This document shows positions 6,517-12,154 of a DNA stretch of 12,154 bases, piece by piece. Source of the stretch: Flavobacteriales bacterium (lineage in GTDB: Bacteria > Bacteroidota > Bacteroidia > Flavobacteriales_D > Sanyastnellaceae); the NCBI GenBank assembly GCA_028823435.1, contig JAPKBK010000028.1:1-12154 (forward strand), in the 5' to 3' direction. Every line of letters starts with the position of its first letter. The first letter of the stretch is position 1. The notes below the pieces were generated by a model, which saw nothing but the letters and a program-made list of their open reading frames with translations, had not been told where the DNA came from and ran no database searches. A program made the translations under genes and the position numbers.

Positions 6517-7169
6517 ACAGCTTGGTGTTTTTCGCTCCAAGTCACGGGGTCAGCTGACCAGCCGTCCAATTCCTTTTTCTGAGCGTCAGTGATGTACTCT
6601 GATTTACATGCAACTTCTAGCATTGTAGAATAATCCGTCAAAGTAAAGAAAGGACATTCTTTTTCAGCAAACCGCGCCACCGCATCGGGGAATCCATACG
6701 TAAAGAACGCAAGCAAACCCTTGACTTCAAGCCCTGCATCTCTAAGCGCATCCACAGCTGACAATGAACTCTTGCCCGTAGATATTAAGTCCTCAATCAC
6801 GAAAACACTACTAAATCCGGTAAAGTCACCCTCGATTCTTTGTTCTTTGCCATGACTCTTTGCAGAAGCTCTCACATAAATAAAAGGAATACCTAGTTCC
6901 TGCGCAATTAATGCGCCTAACGCGATACCTCCCGTGGCTACTCCAGCAATTGCTTCTGGCTTTCCATTGCGTTCGACAATCGCAGCAGTTGCAATCTGAC
7001 GAATATAAGTTCTGATGGTCGGATGGCTTAATATGCGCCTGTTGTCACAGTAAATTGGAGACTTTCTTCCACTTGCCCACGTAAATGGCTGTTCAGGAGA
7101 TAATTGAATCGCTTTGATACGTAGTAAAAATTCAGCTACCTTTCGTTGATTCTCATTGCTATTAGACAT
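6513..7169 (-). CDS. pyrE: Orotate phosphoribosyltransferase
   Basis: Adds the phosphoribosyl group of PRPP to orotate to give OMP, in cytosolic pyrimidine synthesis. The 218-residue protein is of normal length and has LGALIAQELGIPFIYVR (84-100), the lysines K104 and K108 in the catalytic loop, and the PRPP motif VFVIEDLISTGKSS (122-135). The start is ATG 7169: MSNSNENQRK leads straight into the conserved first helix. The reading frame runs on to TTG 7388, but this adds 73 low-complexity residues antisense to the Nudix gene and is rejected. The next gene's ATG overlaps its stop. The start is only 7 bases from the divergent Nudix start, and a near-consensus promoter lies immediately upstream. 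Confidence 0.96.
   Translation of the reverse strand: MSNSNENQRKVAEFLLRIKAIQLSPEQPFTWASGRKSPIYCDNRRILSHPTIRTYIRQIATAAIVERNGKPEAIAGVATGGIALGALIAQELGIPFIYVRASAKSHGKEQRIEGDFTGFSSVFVIEDLISTGKSSLSAVDALRDAGLEVKGLLAFFTYGFPDAVARFAEKECPFFTLTDYSTMLEVACKSEYITDAQKKELDGWSADPVTWSEKHQAV
7113..7144 (+). promoter_or_regulatory. Candidate promoter of the Nudix gene, inside pyrE
   Basis: TTTG (7113-7116), 20 bases, then TACCTTTC (7137-7144): the -33 element is perfect and the -7 element has one mismatch, with the usual spacing. The -7 box ends 32 bases before the ATG at 7177. The promoter lies in the first codons of pyrE, because there is no gap between the genes. Confidence 0.45.
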
Positions 7170-7173
7170 GTCA

Positions 7174-7204
7174 CAAATGTACGTTGTATTTATGCTGAAC
7201 CGAA
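7174..7204 (-). promoter_or_regulatory. Candidate pyrE promoter, -7 box almost touching the start codon
   Basis: On the minus strand TTCG (7204-7201), 19 bases, then TACATTTG (7181-7174), a perfect -7 box with a one-mismatch -33. The box ends 4 bases before the pyrE ATG, so transcription would begin at or very near the start codon (leaderless mRNA). The same bases contain the ATG of the divergent Nudix gene (7177-7179). Confidence 0.5.
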
Positions 7205-7803
7205 GGGTAAGTTTTGTCAATTCAGAGGCAGGAAACACGACTTCTAATGGTGCGGGGTTGACTGTTTTTAATCCCGATAAAAAAACCCTACAAGAACTAC
7301 CGAAGTTTCTTAAAGCGCACAATGAGGTCGACGAGGTCACGCTCGTGAGTGACGATGTCGAGGCACTTTGGATTCGATTTTGCCTCAACTATTTTGAAGT
7401 TCTTTCTGCTGGAGGCATGGTTTTAAATTCGAAAAACAAGGTCCTTTGGATTAACCGAAACAATCACTGGGACTTACCCAAGGGCAAGGTGGAGCCAGGA
7501 GAAAGCCTAGAAGATGCGGCCATGCGAGAAGTCAGCGAAGAGACCGGGATAGAAAACCTCAAGATTACAGGAGACCTTGCGACCACATATCACACATATG
7601 ACATTGATGGCGTTGTACATTTAAAAACAACGTTTTGGTTTTCCATGGAACACAAAGGGGGAGATACAGTAGGAACACCCCAGGCCATAGAGGGCATCAC
7701 AGAGGTCAAGTGGCTCGGAATGCCCGTCCCAACAAAGATTTGGGAATCGACATACGGAAGCATTCGAATCGTCGTGAATGCTTTTAAAAACCGTTCTATT
7801 TAA
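7177..7803 (+). CDS. Nudix hydrolase, two-domain
   Basis: Cleaves a nucleoside diphosphate linked to another group; the substrate cannot be told. Of 208 residues, about 1-70 form an N-terminal domain starting MYVVFMLNRR and about 75-205 the Nudix fold. The Nudix box spans 103-125 with G103, E109, R117-E118, E121-E122 and G124, matching GX5EX7REUXEEXGU completely, so it should be active. LPKGKVEPGE (100-109) precedes the metal-binding helix. I start at ATG 7177 since the open frame's TTG at 7156 and an ATG at 7168 lie on top of the pyrE start, and the family begins with MY-x-VF; ATG 7192 is a less likely alternative. The last 8 bases overlap the opposing thioredoxin-like gene. Confidence 0.9.
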   Translation: MYVVFMLNRRVSFVNSEAGNTTSNGAGLTVFNPDKKTLQELPKFLKAHNEVDEVTLVSDDVEALWIRFCLNYFEVLSAGGMVLNSKNKVLWINRNNHWDLPKGKVEPGESLEDAAMREVSEETGIENLKITGDLATTYHTYDIDGVVHLKTTFWFSMEHKGGDTVGTPQAIEGITEVKWLGMPVPTKIWESTYGSIRIVVNAFKNRSI

Positions 7804-9208
7804 GCTTTACAAGTACTTGACCTAAACCTTGACTGGGAAGGCGACTGGACACCGAGTGGACTTCAAGCGTGGGGGATATAATGATTGTCTGTGGTATGGA
7901 CTCGATTGAAAGACCGTCCAGCCATCTCGTATCCGCTCCTACCCAACGTAACATGTCGGAGGATGATTGACGCGCACTCAACAATTCGTCCCACGCCCAA
8001 CGTGTCCCATCAATACTTAGCACAACAAACTGTATGTCGTTACGTGCACTTTGTAATGATCTTTCAACGGCTCGAAACGCCGACCATTCACGCATGCTCG
8101 CTGAACTTCTAGATTTAACGACGAGGATCACAGCCCATTTGCCTTCCAGTTCATCAAGGGAAATCAAATTTGATGAGGGATTTGTCCATACTTGATTGAC
8201 CAAATCCAAAGCGTTCCACAACTCTGATCCATTTAACATCCGCAAAGACGAAAGCGGCGCGTCAGAATTATTTAACCACCACAAAGATGCGATTGGGTTT
8301 GGCTCAGACAGCTCCCACCACCACATCGCAAGTGCGACCTCATCCAAAGGACATCCGAGTGCCAGCGCAATCGAGTCTGAGTTGTTATTGTTGACCCAAG
8401 AAATGAGGTCAGAAGGTGGTGCGACCTCTTGGTACCAGCTTTTATTTACGTCTATCCAAGACGAACACCAGCCCTGGGATTGAACTTTTTCAAGAATTGT
8501 TCTCGCGGTATCCGCTCTTGCTTCTTCTTGCCAAATCTGCCTCAATAAATTACTGGATAAGCCTGAATCTCTTTTCCATTGCAATCTTAGTGCAAACACC
8601 AAATCTCTGTAATGAGAAGGGTGTCTAAAAGCTGGATCTGAGAGAAGCGCTGCACATGCTTGCTCAAAAACCACATCCAACGAATCTGTATAATTTAAAT
8701 CGACCAATCTGGTGCCACCTCCTACCGCCCCAGATAAAGCCATTCTGTCATACAGGGCCAGCGCATCTAATTCAGCAGCATACAATCTGAGACGATCGTA
8801 TTTCCATGAGGGATGATCTGAACCCCACGTCGATTTGGACATGACTCTTCTTAACCTCGTCGGACCCATTGTAGATTTGAGTAACGTCAATGTATCTGAT
8901 TCAATGTCATCAGGTCTGGCCAGAATTTTCCAGCTCCAAGGCGGCGCTTCGAATTCGTAAACACGTTCTGTCGCAGGTGGCCGAGCAAATGAGAAGCTTC
9001 CATCTGAATTTACAGGCAATATGTCGATTAACGTCCGATTTCCCACCACGCCATCTAACGCTTCATACATAAATAAAAATGAGGGAGGACCTGATTGGGC
9101 TTCAGCCCACCCAGACATGACGCCTTGAATGTGATTTTGAGAAAACACCAAAACACCTGCATGGAAGAACAAGACAAGCACAAAGAACCCGCGCTTCATG
9201 TCACGCAT
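7796..9208 (-). CDS. Exported protein with degenerate thioredoxin-like (TlpA-type) domain
   Basis: I do not recognise a named family for most of this 470-residue protein. It starts with a signal peptide (KRGFFVLVLFFHAGVLVFS, about 5-23). About 24-95 look like a beta-rich N-terminal domain, about 130-345 are helical, and about 350-470 resemble the TlpA/AhpC-TSA fold: LEGKWAVILVV (354-364), helix after it, FVVLSIDG (394-401), IPQTIIISP (438-446) with the usual cis-proline (P439). Where the redox CxxC should be the sequence reads SSAS (368-371), so it is probably not a disulfide reductase. 24 tryptophans in 470 residues (5%) is exceptional. The start could be ATG 9199 instead (three residues shorter); TTG 9244 is inside coaD. 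It follows coaD by 4 bases and its stop overlaps that of the Nudix gene. Confidence 0.8.
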   Translation of the reverse strand: MRDMKRGFFVLVLFFHAGVLVFSQNHIQGVMSGWAEAQSGPPSFLFMYEALDGVVGNRTLIDILPVNSDGSFSFARPPATERVYEFEAPPWSWKILARPDDIESDTLTLLKSTMGPTRLRRVMSKSTWGSDHPSWKYDRLRLYAAELDALALYDRMALSGAVGGGTRLVDLNYTDSLDVVFEQACAALLSDPAFRHPSHYRDLVFALRLQWKRDSGLSSNLLRQIWQEEARADTARTILEKVQSQGWCSSWIDVNKSWYQEVAPPSDLISWVNNNNSDSIALALGCPLDEVALAMWWWELSEPNPIASLWWLNNSDAPLSSLRMLNGSELWNALDLVNQVWTNPSSNLISLDELEGKWAVILVVKSRSSASMREWSAFRAVERSLQSARNDIQFVVLSIDGTRWAWDELLSARQSSSDMLRWVGADTRWLDGLSIESIPQTIIISPTLEVHSVSSRLPSQGLGQVLVKLK

Positions 9209-9212
9209 GTGT

Positions 9213-9674
9213 TTAGACAAAGTCCAATACAGCTTTTGGAACAAAATTACTTACATCCCCACCGTTCGCTAAAATATCACGAACGACAGTCGAACTTATC
9301 GGTGCAAATTCAGGGTCTGTAAATAGGATGATTGTTTCTAAGGAAGGATTGAGCTTTTTTGTCATTTGGGCGATCGTTCTCTCGTACTCGAAATCACCGC
9401 CATTCCTCACACCTCTGAGCATCCAATCAGCTTTAACCTTTTCACAAAAACGAACAGTAAGACCGGAAAACGTTTCAACTTTAACAGAAGGAGCATTTGA
9501 AAAAACGCGCTCCAACATCTGAATACGTTGCGCGAGTGTAAACATCGTTTTCTTAGAACCATTGACGCCTATAGCGATGACAATCTCATCGAACATAGGG
9601 ATAGCTCTACGAATAATATTCTCATGACCCAGTGTGATGGGATCGAAAGAACCGGGGAAAACTGCACGTCTCAT
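9213..9674 (-). CDS. coaD: Pantetheine-phosphate adenylyltransferase
   Basis: Transfers AMP from ATP to 4'-phosphopantetheine to form dephospho-CoA, the rate-setting penultimate step of CoA synthesis in the cytosol. The 153-residue protein is typical in length and carries GSFDPITLGH (8-17) with the TxGH nucleotidyl-transfer motif, RGVRNGGDFEYE (87-98) and ISSTVVRD (126-133), all diagnostic. Its ATG overlaps the rsmD TGA (ATGA). The next gene starts 4 bases after the coaD stop. rsmD-coaD adjacency is widespread in bacteria. Confidence 0.98.
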   Translation of the reverse strand: MRRAVFPGSFDPITLGHENIIRRAIPMFDEIVIAIGVNGSKKTMFTLAQRIQMLERVFSNAPSVKVETFSGLTVRFCEKVKADWMLRGVRNGGDFEYERTIAQMTKKLNPSLETIILFTDPEFAPISSTVVRDILANGGDVSNFVPKAVLDFV

Positions 9675-10210
9675 GATTCGAAGGTAAAGAAACTAAAGTG
9701 TACATGACCAAATTTTCTGCACTCAACAAAACCATCTTCCCCGCCAAATGCAATTCTCTCTCCATGCTCTAATACAAAAAGCCCTCCTTTAGCGACAAGT
9801 CCTGAATCTTTTATAAGCCCAGGAATAGATTCAAACTTATCCATGTCATAGGGTGGGTCGGCAAACACGAAATCGTAAGGCGTATAGGCCCTCCTCATAA
9901 AGCCGAAGCTGTCGTTGCATACAACCAGAACATCGTCGTAGTCAAGGATCTTATACTGCGCTTTAATATAACGACACGCTTTATTTTGTTGCTCCACTGA
10001 AGTCACAAACGCGGCCCCTCTGCTCGCACATTCCATGCCGACCATACCTGTACCTGAAAACAAATCAAGCACCTGAGCGCCCTCGAGATCGACTCTGGTT
10101 CTCAACAGATTAAACAACCCCTCTCTGCCAAAATCTGTTGTAGGTCTTCCTTGGAAGCCCTTCATCGGCTTCAACCTTCTTCCTCTCCAGGCACCACCAG
10201 TAATCCTCAC
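9671..10210 (-). CDS. rsmD: 16S rRNA (guanine(966)-N(2))-methyltransferase RsmD
   Basis: Methylates G966 of 16S rRNA with S-adenosylmethionine. The product of 179 residues, normal for the family, begins MRITGGAWRGRRL, followed by RPTTD (22-26), the SAM-binding motif DLFSGTGMVG (49-58) and the catalytic DPPYD (118-122). The chosen start is GTG 10210, because the family starts at RITGG, and GTG overlaps the DUF3822 stop as GTGA, like the other junctions of this operon. Alternatives are ATG 10237 (9 residues longer) and the far-upstream frame to 10420, which runs antiphase through DUF3822 and is rejected. Confidence 0.94.
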   Translation of the reverse strand: MRITGGAWRGRRLKPMKGFQGRPTTDFGREGLFNLLRTRVDLEGAQVLDLFSGTGMVGMECASRGAAFVTSVEQQNKACRYIKAQYKILDYDDVLVVCNDSFGFMRRAYTPYDFVFADPPYDMDKFESIPGLIKDSGLVAKGGLFVLEHGERIAFGGEDGFVECRKFGHVHFSFFTFES

Positions 10211-10989
10211 TTTGAAAGCAATTTTAAGCCTTCCCATTCGGACAGCCCCAAACATGCTGTATCTGAAAAGAACCTTTTGAAAACCGCGTTTAAATCCTGA
10301 CCGATAGCCCCCGCAAACCTGACTGCAACACCATCCTGTTCTATGCCATTTCTGTGCATTGCATTGACGACCGAATACAGGATACTTTCTGGATCTCCCT
10401 TCAATGAATGGCCACTCCAAACCGCATTTCCGTTAGAAGATGCCGCGAAATCTGCCCCTCGCTTACCTGCATCAATAACCACAACCCACACATCTGATTG
10501 TCTGGATATACTGATTGCTGTTTCCATTAAAACAGCTGATTGAATCACCCCTTGGGCCTGGGGGAAACTCTTCTTAACTGACGCCTCCCAATCTCCGTCT
10601 AGTCCCTCCACAAAAACGGGCTCACCTTCTATTGACTCAAGATGGAGGATCCTTAAATCGACATCCTTTGTGGGTGCATGATGTAATTTGAACCATTTTT
10701 CTGCAGCTTCACTGTCGTCTTTTAAAACAATGGCTGGAACAATGGTCGTCCGTGCAAATCGTTGAGCATAGACAACCTCATTCACAGCGCTAAATCTACC
10801 TTTAAGTGCACGTAACACTTCAGGCAACATTGAAATTTTACTTACCTCTCGGTGGCCGAAAGAGAATTCTGTCTCCTGTGTATCTGAGTCGCGAAACATC
10901 CACGCCCATTGCACTTCACGTCCATCCCAACGCAAAAACAATCCTTCAGGATTCCTTCGGGAAACAGTATCAGTTGCGCCAGTTTCCAT
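10207..10989 (-). CDS. DUF3822 family protein
   Basis: 260 residues of a Bacteroidota-specific family with an actin/PilM-like two-lobed fold; its function is unknown. Recognisable parts: TTIVPAIVLKDDSEAAEKWF (81-100), which matches the family's conserved 'FTLVP..LF....A..Y' segment, an Ile/Val strand then WVVVIDAG (168-175), and HSLKGDPESILYSVVNAM (194-211), the usual helix before the last strand. There is no signal peptide or membrane helix. It starts at ATG 10989, overlapping the previous gene by 20 bases, and its stop overlaps rsmD. Gene order with rsmD and coaD is conserved in this phylum, from recollection, hinting at a role near ribosome modification, but that is only context. Confidence 0.8.
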   Translation of the reverse strand: METGATDTVSRRNPEGLFLRWDGREVQWAWMFRDSDTQETEFSFGHREVSKISMLPEVLRALKGRFSAVNEVVYAQRFARTTIVPAIVLKDDSEAAEKWFKLHHAPTKDVDLRILHLESIEGEPVFVEGLDGDWEASVKKSFPQAQGVIQSAVLMETAISISRQSDVWVVVIDAGKRGADFAASSNGNAVWSGHSLKGDPESILYSVVNAMHRNGIEQDGVAVRFAGAIGQDLNAVFKRFFSDTACLGLSEWEGLKLLSK

Positions 10990-11851
10990 CAGTGTGAGCT
11001 TCGGTAGTTGACCCGAAGCGAAGCGTATCTTTCTTTACTTTTTCGCGTCCAAAGGGAGTTGGGTCTTGTACTAAAATTGTTGGCTGCCACAACCCACCTA
11101 CCTCGACAACGCCTACTTTCATTTTGAAACGCTCACCTGTATTCGGGTTAAAGGGCATCTCAGACAAATTAAACAATGGGAGCTTCGCTTTTTCTCGCTG
11201 ATCTTGGGTCAAGTTCTCCGCATAAAAACTCGTGAACGTTGTGTCACGAATTTTAAACGGACTGTTATCTTCCTCAATATTTGCCAAAAACAAATCTCTA
11301 TCTAATTCGAGCATTAAGGACAAACTGTCCAAGTCGGAGCGTTTGATGACGTAGCCTTCTTTAAAACTTTTTGACTCTGGCAAAGTGTCATGGAATGACC
11401 CCATGTTGTAGGTGACAGGCATAACCTCAGAATTGATAAACAGAGAAAGACTGTCAAAATCAGGCGCATAAGTGCCAAATACAGATTTATGTGCAAGCTG
11501 GGTCTCTCTGATGTCCTTTAACCTTTGTACTGTTTTTGCTTGAACGCTTTTCTTTGTTTTTTGAAATTTAATTTCATCATCGACAGATGAGATCACCGCG
11601 TACCCAAGCGCAAAAGAACCAACAATTCCAAAAACCAGAATTTTTTTATAGAGATTGCTGTCAATTTTATCCAGAATTTCTGGAAGCGCAAATACACCTA
11701 CCGAAATAAGCGCAAGGCCTGCAAACAACATTGCCAAAGGCTGACTTTCGAGCGAATCACCAAGCAAATACTTAATCACTGGAACAATTCCTGCAATGAT
11801 TAAAAATGCTGAGATGACATACTTACCAACGTCTTTACTATTCTTTTCCAT
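10970..11851 (-). CDS. Conserved membrane protein of unknown function
   Basis: A 293-residue protein that I do not recognise by name. Three hydrophobic helices (about 10-30, 37-57 and 70-89) are followed by a charged, coiled-coil-like segment (92-120: KFQKTKKSVQAKTVQRLKDI and on) and a soluble domain with FGTYAPDFDSL (125-135), likely on the far side of the membrane. The segment 'K-x-x-x-R-L-x-D-I-R-E-T-Q-x-A-x-K-x-x-x-G-x-Y' recalls pilin-like processed N-termini, though without a pilin peptidase site. The start is ATG 11851; the frame to TTG 11896 (15 residues longer) is intergenic. It is probably the first gene of the operon running to coaD. Confidence 0.75.
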   Translation of the reverse strand: MEKNSKDVGKYVISAFLIIAGIVPVIKYLLGDSLESQPLAMLFAGLALISVGVFALPEILDKIDSNLYKKILVFGIVGSFALGYAVISSVDDEIKFQKTKKSVQAKTVQRLKDIRETQLAHKSVFGTYAPDFDSLSLFINSEVMPVTYNMGSFHDTLPESKSFKEGYVIKRSDLDSLSLMLELDRDLFLANIEEDNSPFKIRDTTFTSFYAENLTQDQREKAKLPLFNLSEMPFNPNTGERFKMKVGVVEVGGLWQPTILVQDPTPFGREKVKKDTLRFGSTTEAHTDGNWRN

Positions 11852-11949
11852 CAAAAATCTTTTTCGAGAGACGAAACTACAACATACAACTTTCAATCCT
11901 TGCTTTATTGTTGCTTTTTCACAACAACACTCACGTAACTTCGGAGCTC
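11852..11949. promoter_or_regulatory. Divergent intergenic region with an inverted repeat
   Basis: 98 bases between the two divergent start codons. It holds an inverted repeat TTGTTG (11908-11913), 8-base spacer, CAACAA (11922-11927), possibly an operator. Candidate -7 boxes with one mismatch are TAGTTTCG (11879-11872, minus) and TATTGTTG (11906-11913, plus), neither with a convincing -33. Both promoters are expected here, but I cannot place them securely. Confidence 0.35.
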
Positions 11950-12154
11950 ATGACAAGCGCTTCTTCAAATGAACTTGCTATCCAGCTTAAGTCTCATTTT
12001 CCTCACACACCAACCCTAGGACAGGAAAGACTTATTCATGCGTTCTCGAGATTCTTGATCTCAAAAAAACCGCGTTGTACTTTGATCATAAAGGGCTATG
12101 CTGGAACAGGGAAAACCACTTCTATCGGCGCAATCGTTCGAACACTTAAGGCGC
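11950..12154 (+). CDS. ATP-dependent DNA helicase (PIF1/RecD-like), N-terminal fragment
   Basis: 68 codons run from ATG 11950 to the right edge without a stop, so only the N-terminus is seen. LGQERLIHAF (23-32) carries the Q-motif-like glutamine Q25, followed by the strand TLIIKG (44-49) and Walker A GYAGTGKTT (49-57), the motif I of SF1 helicases of the PIF1/RecD type. Flavobacteriia have such a helicase next to the DUF3822/rsmD genes, by recollection. A GGAG sits at 11943-11946, only 3 bases from ATG, too close for a good ribosome binding site. Confidence 0.75.
   Translation, partial: MTSASSNELAIQLKSHFPHTPTLGQERLIHAFSRFLISKKPRCTLIIKGYAGTGKTTSIGAIVRTLKA

Noticed and set aside
6517..6540. 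TTG start for the SRPBCC gene
   Set aside because: ATG 6516 overlaps the pyrE stop and matches the family start; the 8 extra codons lie in pyrE.
7170..7388. N-terminal extension of pyrE by 73 residues
   Set aside because: Begins at TTG, Ser/Thr-rich, antisense to the Nudix gene and unlike any PyrE N-terminus; ATG 7169 fits the family.
10211..10420. Upstream extension of rsmD
   Set aside because: Runs in another frame inside DUF3822; the family begins at RITGG, reached by GTG 10210 in a GTGA overlap.

Overview
The window looks like a stretch of core chromosome from a Bacteroidota bacterium, most likely Flavobacteriales. The evidence is the gene content (a DUF3822 protein next to rsmD, a two-domain Nudix protein next to pyrE, then SRPBCC, birA, rsfS, ftsH, DUF2007, cdsA and psd), the absence of clear Shine-Dalgarno sequences, and several matches to the Bacteroidota promoter -7 element TAnnTTTG. 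The family or genus cannot be named from this. No tRNA, rRNA, insertion sequence, prophage, CRISPR array or defence locus was found.

Layout. Positions 1-1162 (minus) hold the N-terminal part of a secreted Asp-box/BNR-type protein. Positions 1250-5217 (minus) are a tightly overlapping operon, rsfS-ftsH-DUF2007-cdsA-psd, joining ribosome silencing, membrane proteolysis and phosphatidylethanolamine synthesis. Divergently, birA (plus, 5290-6108) makes the biotin-protein ligase and ends inside the 3' end of an SRPBCC gene read the other way. pyrE and the SRPBCC gene form a minus-strand pair (6100-7169). A Nudix hydrolase gene (7177-7803, plus) starts only 7 bases from the pyrE start. Positions 7796-11851 (minus) are a second overlapping operon: conserved membrane protein, DUF3822, rsmD, coaD, and a lipoprotein-like or secreted protein with a degenerate thioredoxin fold. 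At the right edge, a PIF1/RecD-type helicase gene begins on the plus strand.

The genome is very compact: only about 270 of 12,154 bases lie outside the genes as assigned here. Six gene junctions are stop/start overlaps of 1-4 bases (ATGA, GTGA, TAATG), and two convergent pairs overlap at their stop codons. Translational re-initiation is the likely coupling mode. Three ORFs had spurious upstream extensions starting at TTG; starts were moved to ATG or GTG codons that fit the family lengths and junctions.

I found no convincing new multi-gene system. The most interesting points are promoter architecture (back-to-back -7 boxes between rsfS and birA; a pyrE promoter that would make a leaderless mRNA and contains the Nudix start codon), a tryptophan-rich protein whose thioredoxin CxxC appears replaced by SxxS, and an unusually short CdsA.
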